A stretch of DNA of 64,000 nt from Kocuria soli (GCF_003797835.1 NZ_RKMF01000012.1:52967-116966); one strand, 5' to 3'. Numbered from the stretch's first letter, positions 1 through 9,513 are shown. Numbers and translations are program-made. The notes: generated from the letters alone by a model not told the origin.

Positions 1-517
1 CGGGATTCGGCCAGTGGATGAGGTACAGGTCCACCTTGTCCAGGTGGAGGCGACGGAGGGAGCCTTCCAAGGAACGACGCACGGAGTCGGTGCCGTGGTC
101 GCGGCCGGGGAGCTTGGTGGTGACGAACACGTCCTCGCGGGGGAGCCGAGAGTCCTTGAGGGCCCGGCCCACCCCCGCTTCGTTCTCGTAGTTCGCCGCG
201 GTGTCGATCAGGCGGAAACCTGCGTTGAGGGCCTCGTACACGGCCACTTCCGCCGCGGCGTCGTTCAGTCGAGCGGTGCCCAGGCCGATCGGGGGGATCG
301 CGTTGCCGTCGTTGAGCGTGTAGCGACGTCCGGCGACGCCCACCTGGTCGGCCAGGTCACGGTCGAAGTCGTGCTGGTCGAAGAAGTCGTCCTGGTTCTC
401 TGCGTCGTCACCGGCTGCGGCAATCCTGGCCTCGTCGTATTCAATGGCCGGCTGCTGGTCGTCCGAGCCGCCGTCTTCGGGAGAGCCGGGCGCGGGGTGC
501 TTGGTGCTGAAACTCAT
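1..517 (-). CDS. Aldo/keto reductase, N-terminal part (cut by window edge)
   Basis: NADPH-dependent aldo/keto reductase; only the first ~172 codons lie in the window. Reading from the ATG at 515-517, about 60 acidic, low-complexity residues (rich in D, E, Q) precede the family barrel, which begins at [19 protein letters not shown]. The catalytic tetrad is visible in order: Asp in RLIDTAANY, Tyr in the same block, Lys in VFVTTKLPG and His in [15 protein letters not shown] lies 7 bases before the ATG. The acidic leader is unusual for this family and is not needed by the fold. The substrate cannot be told. It is transcribed away from rpsO. Confidence 0.88.
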   Translation of the reverse strand, partial: MSFSTKHPAPGSPEDGGSDDQQPAIEYDEARIAAAGDDAENQDDFFDQHDFDRDLADQVGVAGRRYTLNDGNAIPPIGLGTARLNDAAAEVAVYEALNAGFRLIDTAANYENEAGVGRALKDSRLPREDVFVTTKLPGRDHGTDSVRRSLEGSLRRLHLDKVDLYLIHWPNP

Positions 518-540
518 GGTTCCACCTTCCGAGAGGCTGG

Positions 541-599
541 GTCGGGCCAAGGCCCGACGCGTGCGGATCCATTCTGCCCATCAGGGACCTGTTGATGGG
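541..599. repeat. Two inverted repeats upstream of the aldo/keto reductase
   Basis: GTCGGGCC and GGCCCGAC (541-558) are perfect 8-bp arms with a 2-base spacer. CCCATCA (577-583) and TGATGGG (593-599) are a second pair. They lie in the presumed promoter or 5' leader of the minus-strand reductase gene and could be operators or leader hairpins. The rest of 518-727 shows nothing recognisable. Confidence 0.4.
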
Positions 600-727
600 A
601 GGGAACACGGCACCTTGACTCGTCATGATCTCCCCGGCCTCCGGTCGCGGCCGGATGTCTGGACCATTCCACGGCGAGGTGTCCGAGGTCGCGGCGACAA
701 CCATGGGCGTCGAAAGCTCCGGTTTGC

Positions 728-860
728 TAGCATGGTCGGCGGTCCGCCTGCAGTCCGTGGTGGACGGACCCCCGGAAGGCCCGCGAAGGTGTGGCCGCAA
801 GGGACCCGGCACGCATCCTCGTGCCCGGGCCGCACGGCACTGAACTTAAAGGAGTTCACC
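728..860 (+). promoter_or_regulatory. Putative rpsO promoter and structured leader
   Basis: TAGCAT (728-733) is a plausible -10 hexamer; no clear -35 is seen. The following ~120 bases can fold: GGTCCG (741-746) pairs with CGGACC (765-770), with an inner GTCC/GGAC stem, and CCCGGCACG pairs imperfectly with CGTGCCCGGG further on. AAAGGAG (849-855) is the ribosome site 5 bases before the ATG. Ribosomal protein S15 represses its own mRNA through leader folds in several phyla, so an autoregulatory role is plausible but not shown. Confidence 0.4.
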
Positions 861-1130
861 ATGGCCCTTGACGCAGCAGTCAAGCAGGAAATCATCAAGG
901 AATACGCGACTCACGAGGGCGACACCGGTTCGCCCGAGGTCCAGATCGCTGTTCTGTCCCGTCGCATCTCGGATCTCACCGAGCACCTGAAGATGCACAA
1001 GCACGACCACCACACCCGCCGCGGCCTGATGGCCCTGGTCGGTCGCCGTCGTCGCATGCTGACCTACCTGCACGACACCGACATCGCCCGCTACCGTGCG
1101 CTCATCGAGCGTCTCGGCCTGCGCCGCTGA
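861..1130 (+). CDS. rpsO: 30S ribosomal protein S15
   Basis: Primary 16S rRNA-binding protein of the small-subunit platform. The 89-residue product has the usual length and the conserved blocks: an [16 protein letters not shown]-terminus, [18 protein letters not shown] in the rRNA-contacting region and a [11 protein letters not shown]-terminal helix. The ATG has AAAGGAG 5 bases upstream. As in most bacteria it precedes pnp, but here a 361-base gap with a strong hairpin separates them, so the two may be only partly co-transcribed. Confidence 0.98.
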   Translation: MALDAAVKQEIIKEYATHEGDTGSPEVQIAVLSRRISDLTEHLKMHKHDHHTRRGLMALVGRRRRMLTYLHDTDIARYRALIERLGLRR

Positions 1131-1145
1131 TCACCGTCTTGAGCC

Positions 1146-1186
1146 GGGGCGGGGTCGAGCCCGTTCCATGGGCCCGGCCCCGCCCC
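1146..1186 (+). terminator. GC-rich hairpin after rpsO
   Basis: GGGGCGGGG (1146-1154) and CCCCGCCCC (1178-1186) form a perfect 9-bp stem 15 bases after the rpsO stop. No T-tract follows, so termination would be partial or factor-assisted; in rpsO-pnp transcripts such hairpins can also be processing sites. Confidence 0.6.
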
Positions 1187-1491
1187 GACCACATTCCATC
1201 CCACTTTCCACCGATTCCCCACCCTCAAATCCCCGCGCACACGCCGAGTACCTGACAGGGTGGAGACGCAAGACCCGTTCACGCCGTGAGGCGCGAACAA
1301 CGACGGCGCCCAATGGGCCCGTCCCGCACGGAAGTGCCACCGAGATCCGGGTGACGGTCCTCGACAGTGGCTCACGGAAATGCCCGCCCAGACGTGGGCA
1401 CGGTCCGTGGGCTTCGATCGAAGGCCGAACGCGGAAACGGTGGCTTCTGTGCGAAAGAACAGAAGAAACCCACACGAAATGGAGGTGACCC
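1187..1491 (+). other. rpsO-pnp intergenic region
   Basis: About 300 bases with no convincing gene. It holds a small hairpin, GTTC ACGCC GTGA GGCGC GAAC (1277-1298), and a TGCCC/GGGCA pair near 1380-1399. A purine-rich stretch leads into GGAGGT (1481-1486) before the pnp GTG. A pnp promoter or an autoregulatory processing stem may lie here, but no clear -10/-35 pair is seen. Confidence 0.4.
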
Positions 1492-3768
1492 GTGGAGGGT
1501 CCCGAGATTCAGTTCGCAGAGGCCGTCATCGACAACGGCCGCTACGGCAAGCGCGTCGTGCGCTTCGAAACCGGTCTGCTGGCACAGCAGGCAGCCGGTT
1601 CCACCCTGGTGTCCATCGACGACGACACCACGCTGCTGTCCACCACCGCGATCGGCAAGAAGCCGCGCGACGGCTTCGACTTCTTCCCGCTGACGGTCGA
1701 CGTCGAAGAGCGCATGTACGCCGACGGCCGTATCCCCGGCTCGTTCTTCCGCCGCGAAGGCCGCCCGTCCACGGACGCGATCCTGGCCTGCCGCCTGATC
1801 GACCGCCCGCTGCGCCCCGGTTTCGACAAGGGCATCCGTAACGAGGTCCAGGTGGTCGTGACCGTCCTGGCCATCGACCCGGACGAGATCTACAACACCG
1901 TGGCCATCAACGCCGCGTCCATGTCCACCACCCTCTCCGGTGCCCCGTTCGGCGGCCCCGTGGGTGGTGTGCGCCTGGCCCTGATCGCCCAGTCCGACGG
2001 CACCCACCAGTGGGTGTGCTTCCCCAAGCACTCCCAGCTGGAGAACGCGGTCTTCGACATGGCCGTCGCCGGCCGCGTGGTCACCGCAGCTGACGGCTCC
2101 GAGGACGTCGCGATCATGATGGTCGAGGCCGAAGCCACCGACAACTCGTGGGATCTCATCCAGAGCGGAGCCGTGGCGCCGTCGGAGGAGATCGTCGCCG
2201 AGGGTCTGGAAGCCGCCAAGCCGTTCATCAAGGCCCTGTGCGAAGCCCAGTCGGACCTCAAGGCCCGCGCGGGCAAGCCCGCCATGGACCTGCCGTACTT
2301 CGGCGGCCACGGCGACGACGTCGCAGCGGCCGTCAAGGAGGCCGCCGGCACCCGCCTGGCCGAGGTCTACGCGATCGCCGGCAAGCAGGAGCGCGAGGAC
2401 GCGACGGACGAACTGCACCAGTCGGTGCTGGCCGAGCTGACAGGAGAGGGCAAGCCGTTCGCGGATCGCCTCAACGAGGTCAACGACGCCTACCAGAAGC
2501 TCACGAAGGAGACCGTGCGCCAGCGCATCCTCCGCGACGGTGTGCGCATCGACGGCCGCGGGCCCAAGGACATCCGTGAGCTGACCGCCATGGTGGAGAT
2601 CCTGCCCCGCGTCCACGGCTCCGCGATCTTCCAGCGCGGCGAGACCCAGATCATGGGCGTGACCACGCTGAACATGCTCAAGCTCGAGCAGCAGATCGAC
2701 TCCCTGTCCCCGGTGAAGTCCAAGCGGTACATGCACCACTACAACTTCCCGCCTTACTCCACCGGCGAGACCGGCCGCGTGGGTTCCCCCAAGCGCCGCG
2801 AGATCGGACACGGTGCCCTGGCCGAGCGTGCCCTGGCCCCGGTCATCCCCTCGCGCGAGGAATTCCCGTACGCCATCCGTCAGGTCTCCGAGGCCCTGGG
2901 CTCCAACGGCTCGACCTCCATGGGTTCCGTGTGCGCCTCGACCCTGTCGATGCTCAACGCCGGTGTGCCGCTGCGCGCCCCGGTCGCGGGCATCGCCATG
3001 GGCCTGGTCACCGGCCAGGTCGACGGGAAGGACGCCCACGTGGCCCTGACCGACATCCTGGGTGCCGAGGACGCCCTGGGCGACATGGACTTCAAGGTCG
3101 CGGGCACCAAGGACTTCGTGACCGCGATCCAGCTGGACACCAAGCTCGACGGCATCCCCGCCGACGTCCTGGCCGCGGCCCTGACCCAGGCCCGTGAGGC
3201 CCGTCTGGCGATCCTGGACGTGCTGAACTCCGCGATCGACGCCCCGGACGAGATGTCCGAGCACGCACCGCGGATCATCACCGTCAACGTCCCCGTGTCC
3301 AAGATCGGTGAGGTCATCGGCCCCAAGGGCAAGATGATCAACCAGATCCAGGAGGACACCGGAGCGGACATCTCCATCGAGGACGACGGCACGGTCTACA
3401 TCGGCGCCGTCGACGGCCCGTCGGCCGAAGCCGCACGGTCGGCGATCAACGCCATCGCCAACCCGCAGGTTCCGGAAGTCGGCGAGCGTTACCTGGGTAC
3501 GGTCGTCAAGACCACCACCTTCGGTGCGTTCGTGTCCCTGACCCCGGGCCGTGACGGTCTGCTGCACGTGACCGAGCTGCGCAAGCTCAACGACGGCAAG
3601 CGCGTGAACGACGTCGACGACGTCGTGTCCGTCGGCCAGCAGGTCCAGGTCGAGATCACCAAGGTCGACGACCGCGGAAAGCTCTCGCTCTCCCCGGTGG
3701 CTGCCGAGGACGAGTCGGCCGGGTCCGATGACTCCGCCGAGGCCCCCGAGGTTGCCGAGGAGAACTGA
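1492..3768 (+). CDS. pnp: Polyribonucleotide nucleotidyltransferase (PNPase)
   Basis: Phosphorolytic 3'-5' exoribonuclease, which in Actinobacteria can also make or modify RNA tails. The 758-residue product has two RNase PH-like halves joined by a helical linker. A KH domain follows, with its GPKG loop at residues 610-613 (in [18 protein letters not shown]), then an S1 domain starting near residue 664 ([17 protein letters not shown]) and an acidic tail ending EVAEEN. Start is GTG at 1492, 5 bases after GGAGGT. RNase J (rnj) lies 4 kb downstream, so two major RNA-decay enzymes are near neighbours. Confidence 0.98.
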   Translation: MEGPEIQFAEAVIDNGRYGKRVVRFETGLLAQQAAGSTLVSIDDDTTLLSTTAIGKKPRDGFDFFPLTVDVEERMYADGRIPGSFFRREGRPSTDAILACRLIDRPLRPGFDKGIRNEVQVVVTVLAIDPDEIYNTVAINAASMSTTLSGAPFGGPVGGVRLALIAQSDGTHQWVCFPKHSQLENAVFDMAVAGRVVTAADGSEDVAIMMVEAEATDNSWDLIQSGAVAPSEEIVAEGLEAAKPFIKALCEAQSDLKARAGKPAMDLPYFGGHGDDVAAAVKEAAGTRLAEVYAIAGKQEREDATDELHQSVLAELTGEGKPFADRLNEVNDAYQKLTKETVRQRILRDGVRIDGRGPKDIRELTAMVEILPRVHGSAIFQRGETQIMGVTTLNMLKLEQQIDSLSPVKSKRYMHHYNFPPYSTGETGRVGSPKRREIGHGALAERALAPVIPSREEFPYAIRQVSEALGSNGSTSMGSVCASTLSMLNAGVPLRAPVAGIAMGLVTGQVDGKDAHVALTDILGAEDALGDMDFKVAGTKDFVTAIQLDTKLDGIPADVLAAALTQAREARLAILDVLNSAIDAPDEMSEHAPRIITVNVPVSKIGEVIGPKGKMINQIQEDTGADISIEDDGTVYIGAVDGPSAEAARSAINAIANPQVPEVGERYLGTVVKTTTFGAFVSLTPGRDGLLHVTELRKLNDGKRVNDVDDVVSVGQQVQVEITKVDDRGKLSLSPVAAEDESAGSDDSAEAPEVAEEN

Positions 3769-3799
3769 TCCTCCGCGCCGTCCCGCGGGACGGCAGCCG

Positions 3800-3847
3800 A
3801 TGGCCGTCATCCCCGGTGCTCCTTCGAGCCCCGGGGATGACGGCCAT
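3800..3847. terminator. Terminator hairpin after pnp
   Basis: ATGGCCGTCATCCCCGG (3800-3816) and its exact reverse complement (3831-3847) form a perfect 17-bp stem around a 14-base loop, 31 bases after the pnp stop. No U-tract follows. The strength of the stem makes transcription termination or 3'-end protection likely. Confidence 0.75.
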
Positions 3848-3924
3848 CACGGGCCTCCGGGCTCGCCGTGATCCGCGCGTCGGATCCCCGTGAAACTCAC
3901 CCGACAGGAGTCGTTGGTTCTCGC

Positions 3925-5322
3925 ATGACCGTTGTTGATCTGCCCCTGCTGGCCACCACCGCGGCCTCCGCGCTGGACGCGGGGGGACGTGGAACCGGGA
4001 GCGGCCAGGGAGGCGTTGTCGGCGGGTTCACGCACGTCGTCCACGACGGCGACGGCGGCGCCGTCGTCACGCGCACCGTCCTGCCCTGCGGAACCCGCGT
4101 CCTCACGGAATCCATGCCGGGGTTGCTCTCGGCCACCGTGGGATTCTGGGTGGGCGTGGGTTCGCGCGACGAACAGCCGGGTCACCTGGGCTCGACGCAC
4201 TTCCTGGAACACCTGCTCTTCAAAGGCACCACCAAGCGCAACGCTTTGCAGATCGCGGAGGCCTTCGACGCGGTCGGTGGGGAGTCCAACGCGATCACCG
4301 CCAAGGAACACACCTGCTACTACGCCCGGGTGCTCTCCGAACAGCTGCCCATGGCCGTTGACGTGCTCATGGACATGGTGGCCGACGCCGTCCTGGACCC
4401 GGAGGAACTCGAACGCGAACGCGGGGTGATCCTGGAAGAACTGGCGATGGACCAGGACGACCCCACGGACGTGGCCTTCGAGCACTTCACCGAGCACGTG
4501 TTCCGTGGCAACCCCCTGTCGCGCCCGATCGGCGGTACACCGGAGGAGATCCTCGCGGTCCCGCGCGCACGCGTGTGGGAGCACTTCCGCGAGTTCTACC
4601 GGCCGGAGGGCCTGGTGGTCACGGCCGCGGGCGGGCTGGAGCACGCAGAGGTCGTGGACATGGTGGTGCGGTCCATGGCCGATGCCGGGTGGGACGCCTA
4701 CGCGCCCGCCACACCGCGCGAGCGTCGGACCCGCGGATCCCTGGACGCGACCACACCGCAGCCCGACTGGGGCCGCCACGTGCTGCACCGCCCGGTGGAG
4801 CAGTCGAACGTCGTGGTGGGGCGCCCCGGGCTGGTGGCCGGGGACGACCGTCGGTACCACATGACCGTTCTCAACGCTGCCCTGGGCGGTGGAATGTCCT
4901 CGCGGCTGTTCCAGGAGATCCGGGAGAAGCGCGGGCTGGCATACAACACGTTCTCCTTCGGCGGTTCCTACTCGGACGCCGGGTACTTCGGCATGTACGC
5001 CGGGTGCACGCCCGCCAAGACCGACGAGGTCCTGCGGCTCATGGTCGAGGAGCTCGACAAGCTGGCCCAGGACGGAATCGGCGAGGTGGAACTGGCCAAG
5101 GTCGTGGGGCAGCTGGCCGGCGGCACTGTGCTCGCGCTCGAGGACACCGGCTCACGCATGTCCCGGCTGGGGTCGGCGGAACTGACCACGGGGGAGTTCT
5201 ACGACCTCGAAGAAACCATGGGGCGCGTCCGGGCCGTGACCCCCGAACAAGTTCAGGCGCTCGCCCAGGAACTGGCCGAAGGGCCCACCGTGGTGCAGAT
5301 CGTGGCAGCCGAGCAGAATTGA
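3925..5322 (+). CDS. M16 family zinc metallopeptidase (insulinase/pitrilysin-like)
   Basis: Zinc peptidase of the insulinase/mitochondrial-processing-peptidase family, 465 residues. The inverted zinc motif HFLEH occupies residues 92-96, followed by the usual LLFKGT. The distal conserved Glu region (TAKEHTCYYARVL, then ELERERGVILEEL) and the C-terminal SSRLFQEIREKRGLAYNTFSF block are also present. I chose ATG 3925 with AGGAG at 3906-3910. An upstream GTG at 3868 is in frame but has no ribosome site and abuts the pnp terminator. The family sits after pnp in many Actinobacteria; the substrate is unknown. Confidence 0.92.
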   Translation: MTVVDLPLLATTAASALDAGGRGTGSGQGGVVGGFTHVVHDGDGGAVVTRTVLPCGTRVLTESMPGLLSATVGFWVGVGSRDEQPGHLGSTHFLEHLLFKGTTKRNALQIAEAFDAVGGESNAITAKEHTCYYARVLSEQLPMAVDVLMDMVADAVLDPEELERERGVILEELAMDQDDPTDVAFEHFTEHVFRGNPLSRPIGGTPEEILAVPRARVWEHFREFYRPEGLVVTAAGGLEHAEVVDMVVRSMADAGWDAYAPATPRERRTRGSLDATTPQPDWGRHVLHRPVEQSNVVVGRPGLVAGDDRRYHMTVLNAALGGGMSSRLFQEIREKRGLAYNTFSFGGSYSDAGYFGMYAGCTPAKTDEVLRLMVEELDKLAQDGIGEVELAKVVGQLAGGTVLALEDTGSRMSRLGSAELTTGEFYDLEETMGRVRAVTPEQVQALAQELAEGPTVVQIVAAEQN

Positions 5323-5358
5323 CAGACAGCACACCCGCCGATGAACGCAGGAGAAGAC

Positions 5359-6135
5359 GTGAGTGAGAACAGCACCGTGAACGAACCCGTCAAGGTGGCC
5401 GTCCTGGGCGCCCACGGCCGCATGGGCTCGGAAGCGGTCCGCGCCGTGGACAACGCCAAGGACGCGGACTTGGTCTGCACCCTGGACCACCGCGATTCGC
5501 TCCAGCAGTTGGTGGTGTCCGGCGCCCAGGTGGCGATCGACCTGACGGTCCCGAGTGCCACTGAGGACAACGTCCGGTTCTGTGTGGCGCACGGCATCCA
5601 CTGCGTCGTGGGCACCACGGGATGGGACGACGAGCGGTTGGCCCGCCTCGAACAACTGCTGTCCGAGCACCCCGGGGTGGGGGTGCTGATCGCCCCCAAC
5701 TTCTCGATCGGGGCCGTGCTGGCCATGCGGTTCTCGGCCGTGGCCGCCAAGTTCTTTGAATCGGCTGAGGTCATCGAGCTGCACCACCCGAACAAGGTCG
5801 ATGCGCCCTCCGGGACTGCAGCGCGGACTGCCGCCTTGATCGCCCAGGCCCGTCAGGACGCAGGACTCGGCCCGTCGCCGGACTCCACGGAAACCGACCC
5901 CGACGGCGCCCGGGGCGCCAAGGTCGACGGTGTCTCCGTGCACTCCGTCCGCCTGCGCGGACTGGTCGCGCACCAGGAGACCCTGCTGGGCAACGAAGGC
6001 GAGATGCTGACCATCAAGCACGACTCCTTCGACCGGATCTCCTTCATGTCCGGTGTGCTGTTGGGCGTGCGCACGGTCGGTTCCCGGCCGGGTCTCACCC
6101 ACGGCCTGGAACACTTCATGGACCTGGACGCGTGA
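5359..6135 (+). CDS. dapB: 4-hydroxy-tetrahydrodipicolinate reductase
   Basis: NAD(P)H-dependent reductase of the diaminopimelate/lysine pathway, acting on the DapA product. The 258-residue product has the nucleotide loop GAHGRMG (residues 17-23) and the catalytic and substrate block HHPNKVDAPSGTA from residue 142, with Lys146. GTG at 5359 has CAGGAG 5 bases upstream; an in-frame ATG at 5341 lies before that site and is less likely. Its stop overlaps the next gene by four bases (GTGA), so the two are translationally coupled. dapA follows one gene later. Confidence 0.97.
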   Translation: MSENSTVNEPVKVAVLGAHGRMGSEAVRAVDNAKDADLVCTLDHRDSLQQLVVSGAQVAIDLTVPSATEDNVRFCVAHGIHCVVGTTGWDDERLARLEQLLSEHPGVGVLIAPNFSIGAVLAMRFSAVAAKFFESAEVIELHHPNKVDAPSGTAARTAALIAQARQDAGLGPSPDSTETDPDGARGAKVDGVSVHSVRLRGLVAHQETLLGNEGEMLTIKHDSFDRISFMSGVLLGVRTVGSRPGLTHGLEHFMDLDA

Positions 6136-6833
6136 GCCGGTCGCCGTCGTCGGGAACCACCCCGCCGTCCGGGCCGTCGTCGGATCGCAACTCAGACGGG
6201 CACCGGCGTTCGCCGGGGTCGCTACGGCTGTTGGGCTGGGTGGTGCTCCTGGCGGGGCTGATCACGCTGTGGCTGCTGCCGCTGCCGGCGGGGTCCAAGC
6301 CGACGATTCTGGTGATTGCCGCCTTCGCCGGGGTCTTCACCCTGCTCGAGTCGACCAACCGCGGCAAGGCCCTGGCAGCGGTCATGGTGGCGCTGCTCGT
6401 GTTCTACCTGGGTGTCACGTTGCAGCGAGCTTGGGTCCTGGTGAACTCGGAGGTCTGGGTCAGCAAGGCTCTGGGTGTCGCGATCGTCGTCATCCCCGTC
6501 CTCGGGGTGTGGGCGTTGGCCAGGGAACTGCTGTTCGGCGTGCGGATCGAACAGTTGGGGCGCCGTCTCGCGGAAGAGGGTGGACTGCCCGAGGATGACC
6601 TCCCGCGGCACCCCTCGGGGCGGATCGTGCGGGAAGCCGCCGATGCCCAGTTCCCCAGGTGGCAGGCCGAAGCCGAACAGGCACCCGAGGACTGGCGGTC
6701 CTGGTACCGGCTGTCCCTGGCCTACAGTGCCTCCGGCGACACCCGCCGCGCGCGGGCCGCCATGCGTGATGCCGTGCGACTTTCTCGGGGACAGACGGAC
6801 ACGGGGCCGGAGCCCGCGGGCCGGGCAAGTTAG
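6132..6833 (+). CDS. Membrane protein of unknown function with a soluble helical C-terminus
   Basis: 233 residues with a Ser/Pro/Arg-rich N-terminus (~30 residues). Hydrophobic spans follow near 33-52 (LLGWVVLLAGLITLWLLPLP), 57-68, 80-97 and 112-128. The soluble C-terminal part is rich in Arg, Glu and Ala, and WRSWYRLSLAYSASGDTRRA with RAAMRDAVRLSR resembles one degenerate tetratricopeptide repeat. It starts at GTG 6132 inside the dapB stop and ends 10 bases before dapA, so it sits within the dap operon. I do not recognise a function; a link to the cell envelope is only a guess from its neighbours. Confidence 0.75.
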   Translation: MSRSPSSGTTPPSGPSSDRNSDGHRRSPGSLRLLGWVVLLAGLITLWLLPLPAGSKPTILVIAAFAGVFTLLESTNRGKALAAVMVALLVFYLGVTLQRAWVLVNSEVWVSKALGVAIVVIPVLGVWALARELLFGVRIEQLGRRLAEEGGLPEDDLPRHPSGRIVREAADAQFPRWQAEAEQAPEDWRSWYRLSLAYSASGDTRRARAAMRDAVRLSRGQTDTGPEPAGRAS

Positions 6834-6843
6834 GGTTAGCACC
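6831..6843 (+). promoter_or_regulatory. Leaderless-type promoter element of dapA
   Basis: TAGGGT (6831-6836) stands 7 bases before the dapA ATG, where a -10 box would give a transcript starting at the start codon. There is no Shine-Dalgarno sequence. It lies across the end of the upstream gene, so dapA may have its own promoter. Confidence 0.5.
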
Positions 6844-7758
6844 ATGACTGCGCACCGAGATAAGCCATTGTTCGGGACCCTGCTCACCGCCATGGTCACG
6901 CCGTTCAAGGACGACGGCTCCGTCGATCTGGCCGCAACGGAAGCGCTGGCCGTCCGGCTGGTCGACCAGGGCTGTGACGGCCTGGTGGTCGGCGGGACCA
7001 CGGGCGAGTACTCGACCATGACCGACGACGAGCACGAAGCCGTGTTCCGCACCGTCAAGGACGCCGTGGGAGACCGCGTGGCGTTGGTGGCCGGTGCCGG
7101 GTCCAACGACACGCAGCACACGCTGCACCTGTCGGCGCAGGCGCAGAAGGCGGGCATGGACGGTCTGCTGATCGTCACCCCGTACTACAACAAGCCCACG
7201 CAGACCGGTGTGGTCGCGCATTTCGAGACCGTGGCCGATTCCGTCGAGCTGCCGATCATGCTCTACGACATCCCCGGTCGCACCGGGATCCCGCTGTCCG
7301 TGGACACGCTGATCCGGTTGGCCGAGCACGAGAAGATCGTGGCCGTCAAGGACGCCAAGGCCAACCTGGCCGAAGGCATGCGGGTCATCACGGAAACCGA
7401 CCTGCTCTACTACTCCGGCGACGACGGCCTCACCCTGCCGTGGATGTCCATCGGCGCGGTGGGCCTGGTGGGTGTCACGAGCCACGTGGACACCCCGCGC
7501 TTCCGTCGTCTGATCGACGCCATGCGCGCCGAGGACCTGCACGAGGCGTTGCAGATCGCCCACGAACTCGAGCCCGTGGTGCGCGCGACCATGACCCACG
7601 TCCCCGGAGCGGTGGCTGCAAAGCAGATCCTGCACTGGCAGGGGGCCCTGCAGAATCACCGCGTACGGCTGCCGTACGTCGACGCGACGGACACCGAGCT
7701 GGCGGCCATCAAGGCCGATCTCGAAGGATCCGTGGTGTCGGAAACCTTGCAGTTCTAA
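6844..7758 (+). CDS. dapA: 4-hydroxy-tetrahydrodipicolinate synthase
   Basis: Class I aldolase-type enzyme that condenses pyruvate with aspartate semialdehyde, the entry to lysine and meso-diaminopimelate. The 304-residue product has the substrate loop GGTTGE (T52, T53), the catalytic Tyr141 in LYDIPGRTG and the Schiff-base Lys169 in VAVKDAK. YYNKPTQTG is also typical. ATG 6844 is the only sensible start. A leaderless-type hexamer precedes it, and the gene also follows dapB in operon order. Confidence 0.98.
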   Translation: MTAHRDKPLFGTLLTAMVTPFKDDGSVDLAATEALAVRLVDQGCDGLVVGGTTGEYSTMTDDEHEAVFRTVKDAVGDRVALVAGAGSNDTQHTLHLSAQAQKAGMDGLLIVTPYYNKPTQTGVVAHFETVADSVELPIMLYDIPGRTGIPLSVDTLIRLAEHEKIVAVKDAKANLAEGMRVITETDLLYYSGDDGLTLPWMSIGAVGLVGVTSHVDTPRFRRLIDAMRAEDLHEALQIAHELEPVVRATMTHVPGAVAAKQILHWQGALQNHRVRLPYVDATDTELAAIKADLEGSVVSETLQF

Positions 7759-7812
7759 AAGAGATTTATTTCAACGCTCTCGTGGAGAGCAGCTATTTCA
7801 GAGAGGGGTCGC

Positions 7813-9513
7813 ATGACCCATTGGATTGAAGACTTGAGCGAACCGCCCGCCCTGGGCAAGGACACCCTGCGGGTCACCCCGCTGGGCGGCCTGGGTGAGG
7901 TCGGTCGCAACATGACCGTGTTCGAGATCAACGGTCAGTTGCTCGTCGTGGACTGCGGCGTGCTCTTCCCGGAGGAGAACCAGCCCGGCGTGGACCTGAT
8001 CCTGCCGGACATCTCCCACATCGAGGACCGCTTGGACGACATCGTGGCGATCGTGCTCACCCACGGGCACGAGGACCACATCGGTGCCGTCCCGTACCTG
8101 CTCAAGCGCCGCAACGACATCCCCGTGCTGGGGTCTCAGCTGACGTTGGCGCTGGTCGAGGCCAAGCTGCGTGAGCACCGGATCAAGCCGTACACGCTGG
8201 CCGTCCGCGAAGGACAGGTGGAGAAGCTCGGCGAGTTCGAATGTGAATTCGTGGCCGTGAACCACTCGATCCCGGACGCCCTGGCCGTGTTCGTGCGCAC
8301 CAAGGCGGGCACTGTCCTGCACACGGGTGACTTCAAGATGGACCAGTTGCCCCTGGACGGCCGCATCACGGACCTGCGGCACTTCGCCCGGCTGGGCGAG
8401 GAAGGCGTGGACCTGTTCCTGACGGACTCGACCAACGCCGAGGTCCCGGGTTTCACCCCCACGGAGAAGGACATCGGGGGAGTCCTCACCGACGTCATCC
8501 AGAAGTCGAGCCAGAAGGTCGTCGTCGCCTCCTTCTCCTCGCACGTGCACCGCGTGCAGCAGGTTCTGGACGCCGCTGTGGCCGCCGGGCGCAAGGTGGC
8601 CCTGATGGGCCGTTCGATGGAACGCAACATGGGCATCGCCGCGGAACTGGGCTACCTGGACGTCCCGGAAGGCGTGCTGGTGGACCAGAAGAAGGTCGAG
8701 CAGTTCCGTGACGACGAACTGGTCATCATGTGCACCGGTTCCCAGGGCGAGCCCATGGCCGCACTGTCGCGCATGGCACGCGGGGATCACCGCGTACAGG
8801 TGCGTGAAGGCGACACCGTGATCCTGGCCTCCTCCCTGATCCCGGGCAACGAGAACTCCGTGTTCCGCATCATCAACGGGCTCATGCGCCTGGGTGCTCA
8901 CGTGGTGCACAAGTCCAACGCCAAGGTGCACGTCTCCGGACACGCCTCGGCCGGCGAGTTGCTGTACTGCTACAACATCGTGGAGCCCGAGCACGTCATG
9001 CCCGTCCACGGCGAGATCCGGCACCTCATGGCCAACGGCGAACTCGCCGAGGCCACGGGCGTGCCCCCGGAGAACGTCCTGCTGACGGAGAACGGCACGT
9101 GCGTGGACATGAAGGACCACAAGGCGCGGATCGTGGGTGCCCACGAGATCAAGTTCGTCTACGTGGACGGCTCCTCCGTCGGTGAGATCACGGAGGAGGA
9201 CCTCAAGGACCGCATCGTGCTGGGGGAGGAGGGCTTCGTCTCGGTGGTCACGGTGATCGACCGCAAGAACAAGCGCGTGGTCAACGGCCCCGACATCCAC
9301 GCTCGGGGCGTTGCCGAGGACGATCGCGTCTTCGACGACATCATCCCCAAGGTCACCGGTGCACTCGAGGACGCCCTGCACGAGCCCAAGCAGTACACGA
9401 CGCACCAGTTGCAGCAGATCGTGCGCCGCACCATCGGCCCGTGGGTGGGGCGCAAGCTGCGCCGCAAGCCCATGATCGTGCCCGTGGTGATCGAGGTCGG
9501 CTCCGACAGCTGA
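7813..9513 (+). CDS. rnj: Ribonuclease J
   Basis: Metallo-beta-lactamase/beta-CASP ribonuclease with endo- and 5'-3' exonuclease activity, central to mRNA decay and rRNA maturation in Actinobacteria. The 566-residue product carries LGGLGEVGRNM near the N-terminus, the zinc motif HGHEDH at residues 84-89, HTGDFKMD, the beta-CASP signatures (SFSSHVHRVQQ, IMCTGSQGEPMAALSRMA) and SGHASAGEL. GAGAGGGG precedes the ATG. The 54-base gap after dapA is AT-rich with a CTCTCG/GAGAG stem. Adjacency to dapA is common in high-GC Gram-positives. Confidence 0.97.
   Translation: MTHWIEDLSEPPALGKDTLRVTPLGGLGEVGRNMTVFEINGQLLVVDCGVLFPEENQPGVDLILPDISHIEDRLDDIVAIVLTHGHEDHIGAVPYLLKRRNDIPVLGSQLTLALVEAKLREHRIKPYTLAVREGQVEKLGEFECEFVAVNHSIPDALAVFVRTKAGTVLHTGDFKMDQLPLDGRITDLRHFARLGEEGVDLFLTDSTNAEVPGFTPTEKDIGGVLTDVIQKSSQKVVVASFSSHVHRVQQVLDAAVAAGRKVALMGRSMERNMGIAAELGYLDVPEGVLVDQKKVEQFRDDELVIMCTGSQGEPMAALSRMARGDHRVQVREGDTVILASSLIPGNENSVFRIINGLMRLGAHVVHKSNAKVHVSGHASAGELLYCYNIVEPEHVMPVHGEIRHLMANGELAEATGVPPENVLLTENGTCVDMKDHKARIVGAHEIKFVYVDGSSVGEITEEDLKDRIVLGEEGFVSVVTVIDRKNKRVVNGPDIHARGVAEDDRVFDDIIPKVTGALEDALHEPKQYTTHQLQQIVRRTIGPWVGRKLRRKPMIVPVVIEVGSDS

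Noticed and set aside
1372..3810. Long open frame (812 codons) on the strand opposite pnp
   Set aside because: It is the antisense shadow typical of GC-rich coding DNA: composition is His/Gly/Asp/Val-biased, with no domain, and pnp itself is unmistakable. The same holds for long antisense frames opposite rnj, ftsK, pheT, argJ and tyrS.
5341..5358. ATG at 5341 as dapB start
   Set aside because: It overlaps the ribosome site that serves GTG 5359 and adds six unconserved residues.
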